This document shows positions 1 through 11,496 of a stretch of DNA of 64,000 bases, in pieces. The DNA is from Alentia gelatinosa (Eukaryota; Annelida; Polychaeta; Phyllodocida; Polynoidae), in contig OX465592.1 of the NCBI GenBank assembly GCA_950022655.1, forward strand, positions 2,194,623 to 2,258,622, in the 5' to 3' direction. The number at the start of each line of letters is the position of its first letter. Position 1 is the first letter of the stretch. Below the pieces are notes generated by a model, which had not been told where the DNA came from, did not search any database, and worked only from the letters and a program-made list of their open reading frames with translations. A program made the translations under genes and the position numbers.

Positions 1-255
1 GCTAAGAGGACCGGTCATGCTTGGATGATTATTGTGGCACGGTCAAAATGCTAGCTTTACATTGGGCCATGGCGGTCAGGTTTCGGTGTTTTGTTGAGCT
101 CCGTGGACACAAACGTAACATGACTCAGGGGAACGGGATAGACAAACGTGATAGAGCGTGACCCTCATCCGCGACTGTGAGCGAGCTAAGAGGACCGGTC
201 ATGCTTGGATGATTATTGTGGCACGGTCAAAATACTAGGTTTACTTTGGGGCACA
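1..255. repeat. Tandem 184-bp repeat unit, cut by window edge
   Basis: The first ~60 bases (starting gctaagaggaccggtcatgc) recur at 185 with two substitutions, giving a 184-bp period. The second copy decays after about 60-70 bases. This is the right-hand end of a tandem array or a local duplication whose other copies would lie left of the window. Confidence 0.8.
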
Positions 256-608
256 AGGACAGAAGGAATAAAAAAAAACAAAAAAAAACAAACAAAACGG
301 AACCTCCTGTAGATTACAACCCCAACGGCTCCCTGTAACCCTACACCTCCTCCTTTTCTAGTCTATGCGGATACATATATATATATGCTCCTGGGATCTA
401 TACTCATACGAAGGCATTTGAAAATGATCCAGAGACTTTTCAAGAATGACTCCTAATAGCATCACCAAAGAGGATTGAGACTCAGCCCCTGCTAGCCCAG
501 GGACAGGTGAGATAGGGAGGTTGTATGTAGCAACTATAAGGTTCACGGGTATTCTGAGACGTGACCTCTGTAGGCGGGAGTCGTCATTGTGATCACGATG
601 CTATCACG
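256..608. other. Non-coding interval, A-rich tract
   Basis: It contains an AAAAAAAC-type tract at about 268-297 and a short (TA)n at about 375-385. I see no splice-bounded or homologous coding sequence. Confidence 0.5.
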
Positions 609-1442
609 AGCACAGACTGTGGGGGTGAGGGTGGGTGGGGTGTGGGAGGAGGGTGTGGGGGTGGTGTAGGGGTGGTGTGTGGTGTGAGGGTGGTGTGTGG
701 TGTGAGGGTGGTGTGTGGGGCTGTGTGGGAGGAGGGTGTGTGTGTGTGTGGGGGGGGGGGGTGGAGGAGGGTGTGGGGGTGTGGTGTGAGGGTGTGTGTG
801 TGGTGTGAGGGTGGTGTGTGGTGTGAGGGTGGTGTGTGGTGTGAGGGTGGTGTGTGTGGCTGTGTGGGAGGAGGGTGTGTGTGTGTGTGGGGGGGGGGGG
901 TGGAGGAGGGTGTGGGTGTGTGGTGTGAGGGTGTGTGGTGTGAGGGTGGTGTGAGGTCGGTGTGTTGGGGTGTGTGGGAGGAGGGTGTGTGGGAGGAAGG
1001 TGTGGGGGTGTGGTGTGTGTGTGTGTGGGGGGGGGGTGGTGTAGGGGTGGTGTGAGGGTGGTGTGTGGTGTGAGGGTGGTGTGTGGGGGGGTGTGGGAGG
1101 AGGGTGTGAGGGTGGTGTGTGGGGGTGTGAGGGTGGTGTGTGGTGTGAGGGTAGTGTGAGGGTAGTGTGAGGACGGTGTGTGGTGTGAGGGTGGTGTGTG
1201 GGGGTGTGTGGTGTGAGGGTGGTGTGAGGGTGGTGTGTGGGAGGAGGGTCTGTGGGGGTGTGTGGGAGGAGGGTGTGTGGGAGGAGGGTGTGGTGTGTGG
1301 TGTGAGGGTGGTGTGTTGGGGTGTGTGGGAGGAGGGTGTGTGGGAGGAGGGTGTGGGGGTGTGGTGTGAGGGTGTGTGGTGTGAGGGTGGTGTGTGGGGG
1401 TGTGTGGGAGGAGGGTGTGTGGGAGGAGGGTGTGGGGTGGTG
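609..1442 (+). repeat. GT-rich minisatellite with runs of G
   Basis: About 830 bases built from variants of GGTGTGTGGTGTGAGGGT and TGTGGGAGGAGGGTG, almost without C or A on this strand. Blocks with a run of about a dozen G recur near 751-762 and 890-901, showing ~140-bp higher-order duplication. Many GGG runs are spaced closely enough to form G-quadruplexes. Open frames across it (561-1055, 962-1159, 1167-1466) exist only because the unit lacks stops, so they are not genes. Confidence 0.95.
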
Positions 1443-1845
1443 TCTATAATAACGGAACTTGATTAAAACTACGTATAGTCATTAGGCCAATATCAGATCA
1501 TGAAAATGATGAAGTTCATAAGAATGAAGATCTATGTTTGTATAAGTCTATGTATAAGTCCTGTGATGTCTCTATACAGTTTTTTTTTTAAAGTACGAAC
1601 CCTGGAGTATTTGATCCCGATATACAGTGAGTGGGACCTCTGACAGAGTTGTAACTCAAACTCTTTGTCGGCCAGTAGAGACGAGGTTATCAGGTACTTC
1701 CACTTCACGTTCAAACTGACCGATTTCAGTCACGATAGAGAGTCCAGTTCACGGTCATGGGATGGAGCACTGACCCGAAACTTGAATAAGTTTCTCAATT
1801 TATCTCACACTTCACATTGACTAACTGCCTAACCTTTGTTTCATA
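1443..1845. other. Non-coding interval
   Basis: AT-rich sequence with a T9 run at about 1581-1589. No feature could be supported. Confidence 0.4.
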
Positions 1846-1945
1846 ATCCCCCATTGGGTATTTTTTTCGTAAATAATCAACGGGCATTGGATACGAGTTC
1901 CCTATGTAAAGCCTATGGAGAAAATCTGATAAAATAGCATCAGGA
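1846..1945 (-). mobile_element. Foldback/MITE fragment with CATAGGCTTAACATTG-type module
   Basis: The reverse complement matches 34735-34830: TTTATCTTACCCC, then the CATAGACTTAACATTGGGAA module, then an ATACCCAATGGG block. This copy reads gagttccctatgtaaagcc. It is one of at least 13 copies of the module in the window. Confidence 0.7.
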
Positions 1946-2062
1946 TGGTACCACTTCTTTAACACTGCTGAGTCGGACATCATCAAATCACATCTCATCA
2001 CATCACATTACAATTTATTTTTTGTATAACTTTAAAGTATTTTACTGCTGTTATTATACATA

Positions 2063-2345
2063 CTAAAGAAGAAACCAACAAGTTTTGGTCAAAGTCATCG
2101 TTCTCTTCAAGTTTAATGCGGAGTGATATAAACAAGGCGACAGCCGAGTGAATATCACGTAGCATTCAAATGAGTTGCAGAATGACTTCTTAGACCAAAA
2201 CGAGTTGTTTTCTGTGTTAATCTCACCCCTGTACACACTAAAGGAATGGACAACACACAGGATATACACCATGGAGAACGGCCTGCAATTCTCGTAGGGG
2301 CATGGAGAACGAGTTCCCAATGTTAAGCCTATGGACATTTATTCC
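2063..2345 (-). mobile_element. Foldback element F1, copy 1
   Basis: Arms start near aaaccaacaagttttggtca and close near 2215 (tagaccaaaacgagttg). The apex holds gtgatataaac and gagtgaatatcac. It continues to the module gagttcccaatgttaagcct at 2309-2334. Copies occur at 27868-28137 (minus) and 51691-51995 (plus). The 91-codon open frame inside is shared by all copies as a by-product of repeat identity. Confidence 0.85.
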
Positions 2346-2694
2346 GGGCTAAGATAAATCTCTATACCACACCTGCCAAAAACTAGAAATGAGACGGCTT
2401 ATAATTTGTCGACTCTAAAGTTTGTATGGCAAAGTTGGAGAGGTGTTGCTTCCTAGCTTTTAAACCACCAGAATCGGTGAAGTTTGATCAATAAAAAGAA
2501 AAGTATAAACAAAAAGCGGTGTGACATGATATTGTGTATTTGATTTCTTCTCGACACCTTCTCGTAGCCGTCAAACGACCAAGTTGTTTCCATCGAGTGG
2601 GTTTCTGATTTTATCTGACCCTGTAAAACATTATTAATCAACTAAATAACTCACCCAATTAGCCATTGAGTATAAGGTACAATACCTTCACGGC

Positions 2695-2740
2695 CATGGA
2701 ATATGAGCCCCTAACGTCAAGCCTATGGAGAGAAATACCG
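2695..2740 (-). mobile_element. CATAGGCTTAACATTG-type module, diverged copy
   Basis: Reads cctaacgtcaagcctatgga, followed by gagaaataccgg, the usual continuation in other copies. It probably marks the end of the adjoining repeat at 2741-2985. Confidence 0.55.
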
Positions 2741-2985
2741 GCGTGAGAAGATTACCATGATTTGGATCCGAGTGGCCGTATTCTCCGCGTAGTTGACGTG
2801 AAGTAAAACTCCGAGCGATAGCATGCAAAGTGTGTTATGAGAGTGATTTCTGATGGTAAATGAGATTATTATGATTGATTCTAAATAATTAGCATTGAAT
2901 AAACAATCAATAAACTTATTTCGAAGTACATGATGATTCAACCTTTTCTCCTGCAAGAGATTCTGACATGTCAGAATCTCCAGGT
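2741..2985 (-). repeat. Dispersed repeat with perfect 24-bp palindrome
   Basis: Positions 2957-2980 form a perfect palindrome, gagattctgaca followed by tgtcagaatctc. The sequence before it (2815-2935) is the inverse of 32160-32310. Both copies place the palindrome at the same end. Confidence 0.75.
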
Positions 2986-2993
2986 AGCTAATA

Positions 2994-3570
2994 CAGGTGT
3001 TGCCGTTCAGCGCCGCCTAACGGCCAACTCTCTAGATACGCGGCCGCTCGGACAAACACCGCGAGTCCACCTACATGCACATAGAGATATATAGCAATCA
3101 CACCTTAAGTGTGAAGGGTGGGTGTGATTGCAGGAGTGTTGTTTTTTGACGGATTAAATTGCTGGAACAAACTAGAGTATTGTATCAGCGAGTCTGAGCT
3201 GTGTAAACTTGATAGTTGATAACTATCTTAGTTTCAACTTGGAGAAAGATAAGCATATAACAGCTAGGCTTGCCAATGTATTATTATGTATACAGTTTGG
3301 TATACCTGTGTTATCTAAGCTATATCTAAAGTATCATTGAGTTGATATGCATGTATGACATACCAAATTGGAGCTGAAATATCATACAGTGCAAACACTT
3401 TTATTTCTATGGGAATAATGTACAAAGTTATTATGAATGTATTACTTTCATACACTCTGTGATACAATGCTACAGAATACGTTGCCAGGTGTATGTTTGG
3501 CTGCAGGCCTTGCGTAACCACGTAGATAGCGTGCGACACCGGCCTGTGGAAAAAGGCCTATTCCAGGTGC
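2994..3570 (+). mobile_element. ~570-bp repeat family G (GTTCAGCGCCGCC), copy 1
   Basis: Begins caggtgttgccgttcagcgc. It contains a hairpin-forming caatcacacc...ggtgtgattg pair at about 3095-3130 and ends near the ggcctgtggaaaaaggccta hairpin. Copies lie at 56249-56812 and, truncated, 41647-41966. End fragments are at 4965-5095 (inverted) and 43245-43360. No autonomous coding capacity is visible, and the superfamily is not recognised. Confidence 0.8.
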
Positions 3571-3832
3571 TCTAAACATTTCCTATGGAGACTCGTACGA
3601 GGTGGGTAATAAATTGTGATGCCTTCTCGGGACCTCGTGGTCACGGTGGATGACTCCGCCCTCCGTCCACACGCTGATCACTCAGGCGTGACGTGTCTGT
3701 TCCCGCGGAGAGTTATCTGCCTGGCTAGATCTGCACGTCCCTATTGAGGTGCATCCATGTGTGGACGATCCGCCCCGTCCGGGAATACCGCCGACTTCCC
3801 GTGGTGATCTCTATCACGCACCTCTTTACTTA

Positions 3833-4497
3833 GATGACAGGACGTTAGGGCCCAGTAGCTATAAGTCAGGACGTTAGGGCCCAGCTGAGATCAGTGGTGA
3901 GAAAGATTGCAGGACGTTAGGGCCCACCACTGCCCGTAAGTCAGGACGTTAGGGCCCAGCTGAGATTGGTGGTGAGAAAAATTGCAGGACGTTAGGATCC
4001 ACCATCTGTTAGTCAGGATGTTAGGGCCCAGTGGTGAGAAAGATCACAGAACGTTAGGGCCCACCACCACCCGTAAGTCAGGACATTAGGGCCTAGATGA
4101 GACCGTGATGAGAAAGATTGTGGGATATTAGGGCCCAGCTTAGACCAGTGAGAAAGATTGCAGGACGTTAGTACCCACCACTACCTGTAAGTCAGGACGT
4201 TAGGGCCCAGCTAAGACTGGCGATGAGAAAGATTGCAGGACATTAGGGCCAACCATCTGTGAGTCAGGACATTAGGGCCCACCACCGCCCGTAAGTCAGG
4301 ACGTTAGGGCCCAGCTGAGATTGGTGGTGAGAAAGATTGCAGGACGTTAGGACCCACCATCTGTGAGTCAGGACATTAGGGCCCACCAGCGCCCGTAAGT
4401 CAGGACGTTAGGGCCCAGCTGAGATTGGTGGTGAGAAAGATTGCAGGACGTTAGGGCCCACCGCCTGTAAGTCAGGACGTTAGGCCCACCTCTACAT
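3833..4497 (+). repeat. Minisatellite with TTAGGG-bearing units (~76-bp period)
   Basis: Tandem units contain gcaggacgttagggcccacc and gtcaggacgttagggcccag alternately, separated by gagattggtggtgagaaaga. About 18 GACGTTAGGG-like motifs are visible, and the half-unit alternation gives roughly a 76-bp full period. An isolated copy at 19032-19056 is interrupted by a piggyBac-like MITE. Confidence 0.9.
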
Positions 4498-4964
4498 AAC
4501 AGTATTGTTTAATTATTTGATGAATATTCATAATGAAAGACTTAAACAAGTCCATAACCCCACCTCTACATACCTCCCACTCTATGATGTAATACCCCAG
4601 TCTCGAGACGTGACAATTTCCCTGAGAACGTTTATAGCTCTGAGACGACGGACGGTCTTAGCAGGTCGGTGTTACCCGCCAATCTGTTCTAAGTTTAACT
4701 CTCCACCCGGAGACGCGCGGTGCAGCCACGGAGGCGGATCTGGGGATGTTCGTGGTTTAAATGTAGCAGCACTATTGTGAAATGTGGTTTGGAAATTCTT
4801 GTGGGCTCACCTAGCATCGGATTCATACGGATTTAGTGTATCTAGGAATTTTGAAATGTGACCAACGAAATATGTTATTTTCAGAAGACCTGACAATAAG
4901 ACCTCAAAAACAAAATAACAAAAATAACATAAAATTTAACCAATCAAATCCAACAACAACAGGG

Positions 4965-5095
4965 GAAAGGGACTCAATAGGCCTTTTTCCACAAGCCGGT
5001 GACGCACCTTATCTGCCCAGTTACGCAATGCTTGCGGCCAAACCTACACTTAGTAACGTATGCTTTAGCATTGGAGGACTGAGTGTATAGGCGTA
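4965..5095 (-). repeat. End fragment of family G, inverted
   Basis: Reads ataggcctttttccacaagc, then the inverse of the family G terminal block (tttggctgcaagcattgcgt in the 56.2-kb copy). It ends with ctttagcattggaggactga. The surrounding 4500-5640 is otherwise AT-rich sequence with no supported gene. Confidence 0.65.
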
Positions 5096-5656
5096 AAACA
5101 TTTGTAAAATACTTTTATATTAACTTTAGGGACAATACATCGATTGCATCATGTTCTTTGGTATTCCAGCTATAATTTGGTGTGTTTAATATATATAATG
5201 TCTCAATAATAATTAAGTTATTGTCTAGATATGCTCCCTAATAGAAGAAATACCATCAATCTTGCATATGAAAATCTACCAATATATAACTCTGATCACA
5301 TTGGGAATGTCATATATGTAATGTACATGTATATTTATACATAAATGTACAATACCTATGTATATGTAATGTGTGTATTTATGTATATGTGTATATATAT
5401 ATATACACATATATACATATACACATATATATCTATATGAATATATGTATTCATTAGGAAAAATGGCTCTGTACTTTGCTTCAAATTAAAATGATCAGAA
5501 ATATATGTAATATATATAAGAGCAACCAGCAATAAAAGAAATTGCTAAAATGTGCATCTGCATCTGTGTACACATATAATCTTTAGGGAAATCCTTTTTT
5601 TTCATTTACAATAAGATCCTTATATTATGTATATATGTAATATGTATATATATATA

Positions 5657-5832
5657 CAGTAGAACCCCGCGTAAGCGGACACCCTTCGTTCCGGGCCAAA
5701 GTGTCCGCTTACGCGGGGTGACCGCTTACGCGAGGTTAAAATAAACATCTAATAGAGGGAACCGTTCCGAGCAAAGGTGTCCGTTTACGCGGGGTGTCCG
5801 CTTACGCGAGGTGTCCGTTAGGCGGGGTTCTA

Positions 5833-5835
<3 letters not shown>
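5657..5835 (+). mobile_element. pogo/Tigger-like MITE, TA target duplication
   Basis: Terminal inverted repeats CAGTAGAACCCCGC / GCGGGGTTCTACTG are flanked by TA on both sides. GTCCGCTTACGCGGGG-type sub-repeats occur inside. Length is 179 bp. It sits inside a (TA)n tract. CAGT termini with TA target sites fit the pogo/Tigger group of Tc1/mariner. There is no transposase. Other copies are at 16868, 18084, 20364, 31409 and 48653. Confidence 0.9.

Positions 5836-5837
<2 letters not shown>

Positions 5838-5902
<65 letters not shown>
5838..5902. repeat. (TA)n microsatellite
   Basis: About 30 TA units directly abut the pogo-like MITE. The same tract resumes on the other side of the MITE (5637-5656), so the element landed inside it. 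Confidence 0.95.
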
Positions 5903-5904
<2 letters not shown>

Positions 5905-6424
5905 GCATATAAAGCAGTGTTTTCAATCCCCCAAACACCTCCTTCAGCCCTAATCCATAGTTAACAGAGAGGTGTCATAATGTATGATATTGTGTAAGCT
6001 CTGTAAGCAACTAAACTATGTCTAAATCTGAGACAATAATCATCTCTGAAGTGTGGACAACCTGTCTTTGTTTTGAGAGTGTCCTCACTTGTTCTAACAC
6101 TCCTATCTGGAAGAAAACAACACCTCTGCTCTCATACCCGCCACTCACACCCTGTGTGAGAAAGCCACAGCGCAGTCGGACAGCGCAATGTTTGGCCGAA
6201 GAGCCGTGTTGCTATGCAACATGACCGCATGGCGGCGCTGAACGGAAAAACAGCTATTATGACTAAAAAGATGAGACAACGTACTTCGTATATATATGTG
6301 GTAAAGTTCTTTCTGCCGTGGACGGTCGGTGGTCGGATGGGACCTATGACGCCCCCTGTGGCTGTGCGCCTCGTCTAGACAATACTTCGTATATATATCC
6401 CAACTGTATGCCAACTTTATTCAA

Positions 6425-6535
6425 CACTTATGGACGACATTAGGGACGGCTAAGACTGTCCTAACGATAACCCTTGTACAAGATACAGAAAAGAGTCCTC
6501 ATGTATGATACTAGGTTATTAAACGGGCCCCAGGT
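6425..6535 (+). repeat. Fragment of TTTAATAAT-ended MITE
   Basis: Reads gacggctaagactgtcctaa, then cgataacccttgtacaagat, and ends gttattaaacgggcccc. This matches the right half of the element at 49143-49351 and the fragments at 22590-22703 and 53590-53647. Confidence 0.7.
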
Positions 6536-7227
6536 TCCAGCATTCTTCATTGGTGGTCATGGTGGGTGTTAAATTTGAAGCATTCTGAACCGTTCTATGG
6601 ATGCACAACAAGTGTCAGATGAAAGGATATTCTGTGGGTGGGATACCATCGGTGTAGCTTAATACCTACCCTTTCCTAATCAAAATGTGCAGGGAGGTTT
6701 TTAAAACTAAGAACGATGATAACTGATGGGCGACACTGGCAATGATCTCGATGTTGTTACGTTGTTTGAACATGGTTTTTAAAAAAAATCTTTATCGTTG
6801 AAACCTTTTTTGTCTTAGTGGAAGACATGTCTTTGTGGACAACCAATCAGATTGAGTTTTAAGATCACACGGTTGGGATTTGCCCTCCTCATGGATTATC
6901 TTTGTTGATGGACTTAATATAATTCTAGTGGAAGACAAATCTTAGTGGAGGACAATGCGATGTCATTTTACAAAGAAGTCTTCTTTGTACCTCTATGATT
7001 TATGATTTATGAATAGGAAATTATAAAAATATCACCCAGCTATAATCAAGCGGTTATTTCAAGGTGAGAGTTGCGAAATTGTTTTATTTCTGATAACCGA
7101 AATACTGCTACGACACCCCTTAGGGTTGTCTTCTAATAAGACCGATTATGGAGGTATGGAATGCCTATAGATGATATGGATCACGATTAAGATTTTTTCT
7201 AACACTCTAAATAAAGATATTTCCCTG

Positions 7228-7340
7228 ATCGCTTGAAAGACTTAATTCCATGAAGACTGATCGGTAACTTTCGGTAACGAGAATGCAACAACGACCATGA
7301 TATTAAAGATAATTATTTTTATCCCTCTTTCTTTTAAAGA
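7228..7340. repeat. Dispersed repeat with TAACGAGAATGCAA core
   Basis: Contains gaagactgatcggtaactttc and gtaacgagaatgcaac. The core recurs, mostly inverted, near 8760, 9745 and 11630. No TIR boundary could be fixed. The wider interval 6540-7430 shows nothing else I can name. Confidence 0.5.
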
Positions 7341-7435
7341 CAAATGCGGGTAGGTATCGCAGTGCCCTCTATATCTATACTCAGTACTGAATTTTAAACA
7401 GCTGCTGCCATCTGATTTCATAAAAATATTGCAGT

Positions 7436-7770
7436 TACCCATAGACACCAATATTTAAGCACTTAGCTTCTCCAGATGGCCTTCCCACAGAAGTTAGCGT
7501 GGTGACATAGCATTTTCTTAACATTTTTCATTTGTATATGTTCCCAACTATCAGAATCCAGAATTATTTGAAGATCGCAATAGAATATCAGTGTCATCTA
7601 GCCACGTGGTCATAAAATTGCAGTTTCCCATAAACACCAATATTCAAGAACTTATCTTTTCAGATGACCTTCCCATAGAAGTTAGCATGGTGACATGCCT
7701 TTTTATTTAGCATTTTGTATTTGCTTATATATGAAACTTATGTTATCCAGAGTTATTTGTAAAAATTCAA
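7436..7770. repeat. Two-copy direct duplication (~185-bp period)
   Basis: ttgcagttacccatagacac at 7430 and ttgcagtttcccataaacac at 7619 begin two parallel blocks. Both blocks continue through caatatt-aagaactta, cagatg-ccttccca-agaag and gttagc-tggtgacat. Confidence 0.85.
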
Positions 7771-7959
7771 TAGAATTTAGAAATCACCGAACTACTGGTG
7801 TCTTTAAAAACACCTCAATCACATGTGGGTAAATAGGAGTCAACAGAGGTACAGTAGGTAAAGAAGAATCGTTGCTGTTTTTCCTCTCGCCTGAATGGTT
7901 TTCTTGTTCATGTCGGGTGCAAAACATCCACGTGAGAACTCCGCAGAAAGCACGAAGGT

Positions 7960-8600
7960 GGGGCTGCTTAGTTTCCTGCCAGGACTCACTCTCCCAACAG
8001 AGATCTTGCGCTATACTTCCTGTGGTCGCTTGTATCTCTGCCCCAACCTGCATGTTTGGGCTCAAATCTGGCCCCTACGGTTCTTGAAATATCCTAAATT
8101 TGGAGGGCTTTTTGGGGTATTTTGTGTTCTACTTGTAGATAGAGATGAATATATTTATATGGTAAATAAAATACTCTCATTTCTGTTATTATTTATGTCA
8201 AACCAGACAAAGTCTGGGATTACTGTCTACAGTGGAAAGCACCTCATGTGTTGCAGGGCTTTGTTTTGTTAACAATCCCATGTGCTCCTCTGAAGGGGCA
8301 GTCTAATCAACTTTGGATTCCCATTATAAATTGGTTTAAGTCTGAAAAAGAGACAGCTGGATTGTCTGTGAAGCTCCTTTAACAATTCTCATATTTCCAT
8401 ACTCATGATATATGAGTTGTTTGACTTGTACAACTTTAGACGGTTGCCTTGTTTTCAATCTGAAATATTCGCCCCTGTCTTTAATGGATATCCAGGGAAC
8501 TAGCTCTGGGTTGGGGCAGAGATTAGTAAGCGCTAGCGCCACGAAAGATCTGGGAGGAGAGTGACCAGGACTTTGTGAATGCTTCGTGATGAGGTCATCG
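7960..8600. repeat. Inverted repeat pair
   Basis: 7978-8048 (ctctcccaacagagatcttg ... tctctgccccaacc) is the diverged reverse complement of 8508-8580 (ggttggggcagagat ... gatctgggaggagag). A third relative, in plus orientation, is at 19785-19910. The open frames at 7872, 7895 and 8336 lie in this repeat and are not convincing genes. Confidence 0.7.
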
Positions 8601-8697
8601 AGGGGAGCAGTGTGTCTCACGTGGTGTGGTGCAGCACTCCCAGCTGGACATGTACAAAAGAGGATCTGAGGCATGAGGACTTCATGACTAGCCCAGG

Positions 8698-8800
8698 AAG
8701 GTGTTTTTAGAACTAAGGACGATAAAAGAATTGATCTTATCAGGTCGTCTTGGCATTCTCGTTACTTAAAGTGATCTGTCTTCATGGTGGATGATCTTAC
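8698..8800. repeat. Dispersed repeat with CATTCTCGTTAC core
   Basis: Reads ggtgtttttagaactaagga, then gcattctcgttacttaaagt and gatctgtcttcatgg. Same family as 9672-9805 and, inverted, 11497-11727. Confidence 0.6.
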
Positions 8801-9080
8801 AAGATAATCAGGAAAATATCTTAATTTTTAGTTTTTTTGAAAGTTAACAAGTTTTAGATTTTGTTTAAAGTCTGTTGCTAGGCGACTTTGATCTTTCATT
8901 TAACATAATGCTTTCTTTTAAGATAGGAAAAACTTTAACAATAAAAACCGCAGATATGATAAATGAATTCTGAGGACCACATTAAAATGGACTGGCGCTC
9001 CTATCGCATCACTATCGCATGAGGTTGGTCACAATCGTGATCGCCGAGCCAGTATAACTCTTTATCGAGATTCACACTGT

Positions 9081-9366
9081 GGGATTTATGTACCTCACAG
9101 GGTGTTTGTCTGAGACAAATCCTGCTGAGATTCATGTACCTCACAGGGTGTTTGTCTGAGACAAATCGTGATGAGATTCATGTACCTCACAGGGTGTTTG
9201 TCTGAGACAAATCCTGCTGAGATTCATGTACCTCACAGGGTGTTTGTCTGAGACAAATCCTGCTGAGATTCATGTACCTCACAGGGTGTTTGTCTGAGAC
9301 AAATCCTGCTGAGATTCATGTACCTCACAGGGTGTTTGTCTGAGACAAATCCTGCTGAGATTCTGT
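9081..9366 (+). repeat. 46-bp minisatellite, ~6 copies
   Basis: Unit starts gagattcatgtacctcacag at 9127, 9173, 9219, 9265, 9311 and (partial) 9357, each exactly 46 bp apart. A diverged first copy begins at 9081. Repeats are contiguous with no spacers, so this is not a CRISPR array. Confidence 0.95.
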
Positions 9367-9671
9367 ACCGGAACACAATCTCTTCGTCTGAATTGTATAC
9401 GTAGGTGTTTTTAAAACTTAAAACGATAATGACTATAAGACTACGATTAGGACCTACCACAGCGATACCAACCGGAAATTCATGTCAGTCCGTATTTTAA
9501 ATGTGGTCGCCAGAAATCCATCTTCGAAGTCTTCATCTTATTATATCTCCTTTCGTATTGGAAGATATTTTGTTATGTACGATCAATTTTTCATAATATT
9601 TAACTGATCGAAAAAACAAGTAAAGGTTATCGCTTTCTCAAAGACTTGAAATTGAGTTTTTCAGTTGTCGT

Positions 9672-9805
9672 CTTGTAAGACACTGGGATGTGTTTTCAAA
9701 AGAAAGAACGATGAAATGATTGATCTTATCGTGATCTTTGTTGCATTCTCGTTACCTAAAGTGATCCGTCTTTACGGAGGACGGTCTCCCGAGGAAATAG
9801 CTGAA
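9672..9805. repeat. Dispersed repeat with CATTCTCGTTAC core
   Basis: Reads tgatcttatcgtgatctttg, ttgcattctcgttacctaaa and gatccgtctttacggagg. It is closely related to the 8698 copy. Confidence 0.6.
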
Positions 9806-9927
9806 AAATCGTAACTTTTAGTTGTTGAGAACGATGACTTTTACCCTTTATTGATCCGATGCCGTCTAGAATTCATCGTACACAACAAGGTGTCCTCCCA
9901 TACAAAAGGAGAAATAAAAATATGAAA

Positions 9928-10215
9928 AATACGCCAGACCCAGGGACGATATCTCTTTTAAAAGCACACAACCCTGACATTCCTATTAAGGTGTGGTCGG
10001 TTACACCCAGATCCCAGACTGGCTTCAGTGATTTCAGTCAATGTGAGTAATGCCCCCGGCCCCCCTCCTTTCATCTCTCTCCACCCCTCTCCACGCTCTA
10101 CCCCTCTCTCTCCCACTCCATCCTGCAGGCAACATGATCCCATTGATCCAGCGACATATTTTGAATATTTCATCCTGGTTCGATTTATTAATTTGATAAA
10201 TGTTGTTATGCACAG
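9928..10215 (+). repeat. ~285-bp repeat, inverted copy at 53311-53595
   Basis: gacccagggacgatatctct through the CT-rich block ctctctccacccctctccac to catcctggttcgatttatta matches 53311-53595 in reverse with few differences. This is a recent dispersed duplicate. The mirrored open frames here come from the CT-rich tract. Confidence 0.9.
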
Positions 10216-10812
10216 ACTTCATAAGGTGACTGTAGTCCCTTTGTCGACACCTCAGGCGTGAACTCTCACCTCCCCTACTCCTCCCCCTAATCCATATTAC
10301 TGTCACTTTGAGAAAACCACCGGGATGACATCAACGAGGTGGGTTTTTTTTTTTAAATCAAAAGCATCTTAAAAGTATCTTCTGCAGTTTTTATCATTTA
10401 CGTTTTTCCTATCTTAGTGAAAGACGTTTGTTATGGAGGATCAAACTCATCTTGCAATGGACCTGAAAAAAGGATAGAATCTTTGTTTCGTTTTGAAATA
10501 GTTTATTTACACAAGGTTCATGTAAATCCAGATACATGATTTTCAACCTGGTTGTCATAATAAAAAAATCACAAAAATACATGATAATTTATACTCATTG
10601 AAAGCAGGAGTGACTATAGCAATGGACTTCTTGTTTAAAGTTTTGTTGGGGCCTATTGATTTCCTGACAAATCGGCTATTGCTCCGGTTGCGAGGGACAC
10701 TTTACCCGTTATTGTGAATACAATACTGAGAAATCATTCACTTTTAGATAACTGCTGAAAATAGTTTACTAATATGAGCGTAGAGACAAGTACGGTAAAG
10801 ATGTTTAACTAA
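10216..10812. other. Non-coding interval
   Basis: AT-rich sequence with a T12 tract at about 10344 and a weak relative of the cttagtg-gaagac repeat at about 10410. No gene could be supported. Confidence 0.4.
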
Positions 10813-11246
10813 AGGGGGGTGTCCACCAACCACGACAAGGCTACGACAATGGCTTCCCGACAAGGTCCACGATTGGCCTAAGATTGGAGGCCTTGTCGTG
10901 GCTGGTGGAACCCAGTTCCCGACTAAAGTCTACGACAACGCCACGACAGGCTGCAACATGAAGCTTGTTAGGGGCCTGTCGGGGGCCTTCCGACAAGGCT
11001 ACGACAATATCGAACATGTTCGAGATTTTCCCACGACTGGACCCTTGTCATGGAGTGTCATGGCATGTCGGGAGCGTGTCGCAGAGGGCTACGATAGGAA
11101 ATTTGGGTGGAGTGTGCACTTCCCGACACGCCCCGACAACGCTGTCGCAGAGCCCCCCTTCTCACGACAAGGCTGCGACAAGCGCCGATTGGAACTTTCT
11201 TGTCTGCGCTTGTCGTAGCCTTGTCGTGGTTGGTGGACGCCACCCT
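10813..11246 (+). mobile_element. Harbinger-like MITE H1 (GTCCACCAACCACGACAAGG)
   Basis: The left end is AGGGGGGTGTCCACCAACC and the right end is GGTTGGTGGACGCCACCCT. The inverted repeat runs about 40 bp, through CACGACAAGGCTACGACAA. CGACAAGG is repeated throughout the interior. Flanks are TAA/TTA, the 3-bp TWA class used by PIF/Harbinger. There is no transposase. Copies lie at 37164-38037, 37379-37829 (nested) and 59229-59645. Confidence 0.85.
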
Positions 11247-11269
11247 TTAAATATAACATGACATTTAAT

Positions 11270-11366
11270 AGAAAAATGAAGCCTCAAAGCTAGGTTTAAA
11301 TTTTCAGGGAATTGACATGGGTTTTAATTTTCAAGCCAAATTTTCCGATATACCTTTAACAGTAAT
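11270..11366 (+). repeat. 3' fragment of TTAA element K
   Basis: cagggaattgacatgggttt, then taattttcaagccaaatttt, ending ccgatatacctttaac. This matches the right end of the element at 15542-16061. Confidence 0.75.
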
Positions 11367-11496
11367 ATACTAAATCCAGATAATGATATAAATGCACCTC
11401 TCAGCATCTATACAGGGGCTCTGCCAACAACTGATTTATCTCCGGGGATCAAAAGAACTTATAATTAGACATCTGGTCTTTGAAGATATCTCTGTC

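Noticed and set aside
561..1466. Gly/Val/Cys-rich open frames
   Set aside because: Products of the GT-rich minisatellite, which contains few stop trinucleotides.
2063..2338. A ~91-102-codon protein conserved in three copies (2063-2338, 27881-28261, 51713-52021)
   Set aside because: All three lie in foldback element F1. Conservation follows the DNA repeat on both arms, and the frame crosses the palindrome apex. There is no codon-position bias visible and no domain.
4505..4780. 91-codon frame next to the TTAGGG minisatellite
   Set aside because: It begins in a dispersed repeat (aatattcataatgaaagac) and has no domain or splice support.
9081..9366. CRISPR-like regular repeat
   Set aside because: Units are contiguous and identical with no unique spacers, and the surroundings are eukaryotic.
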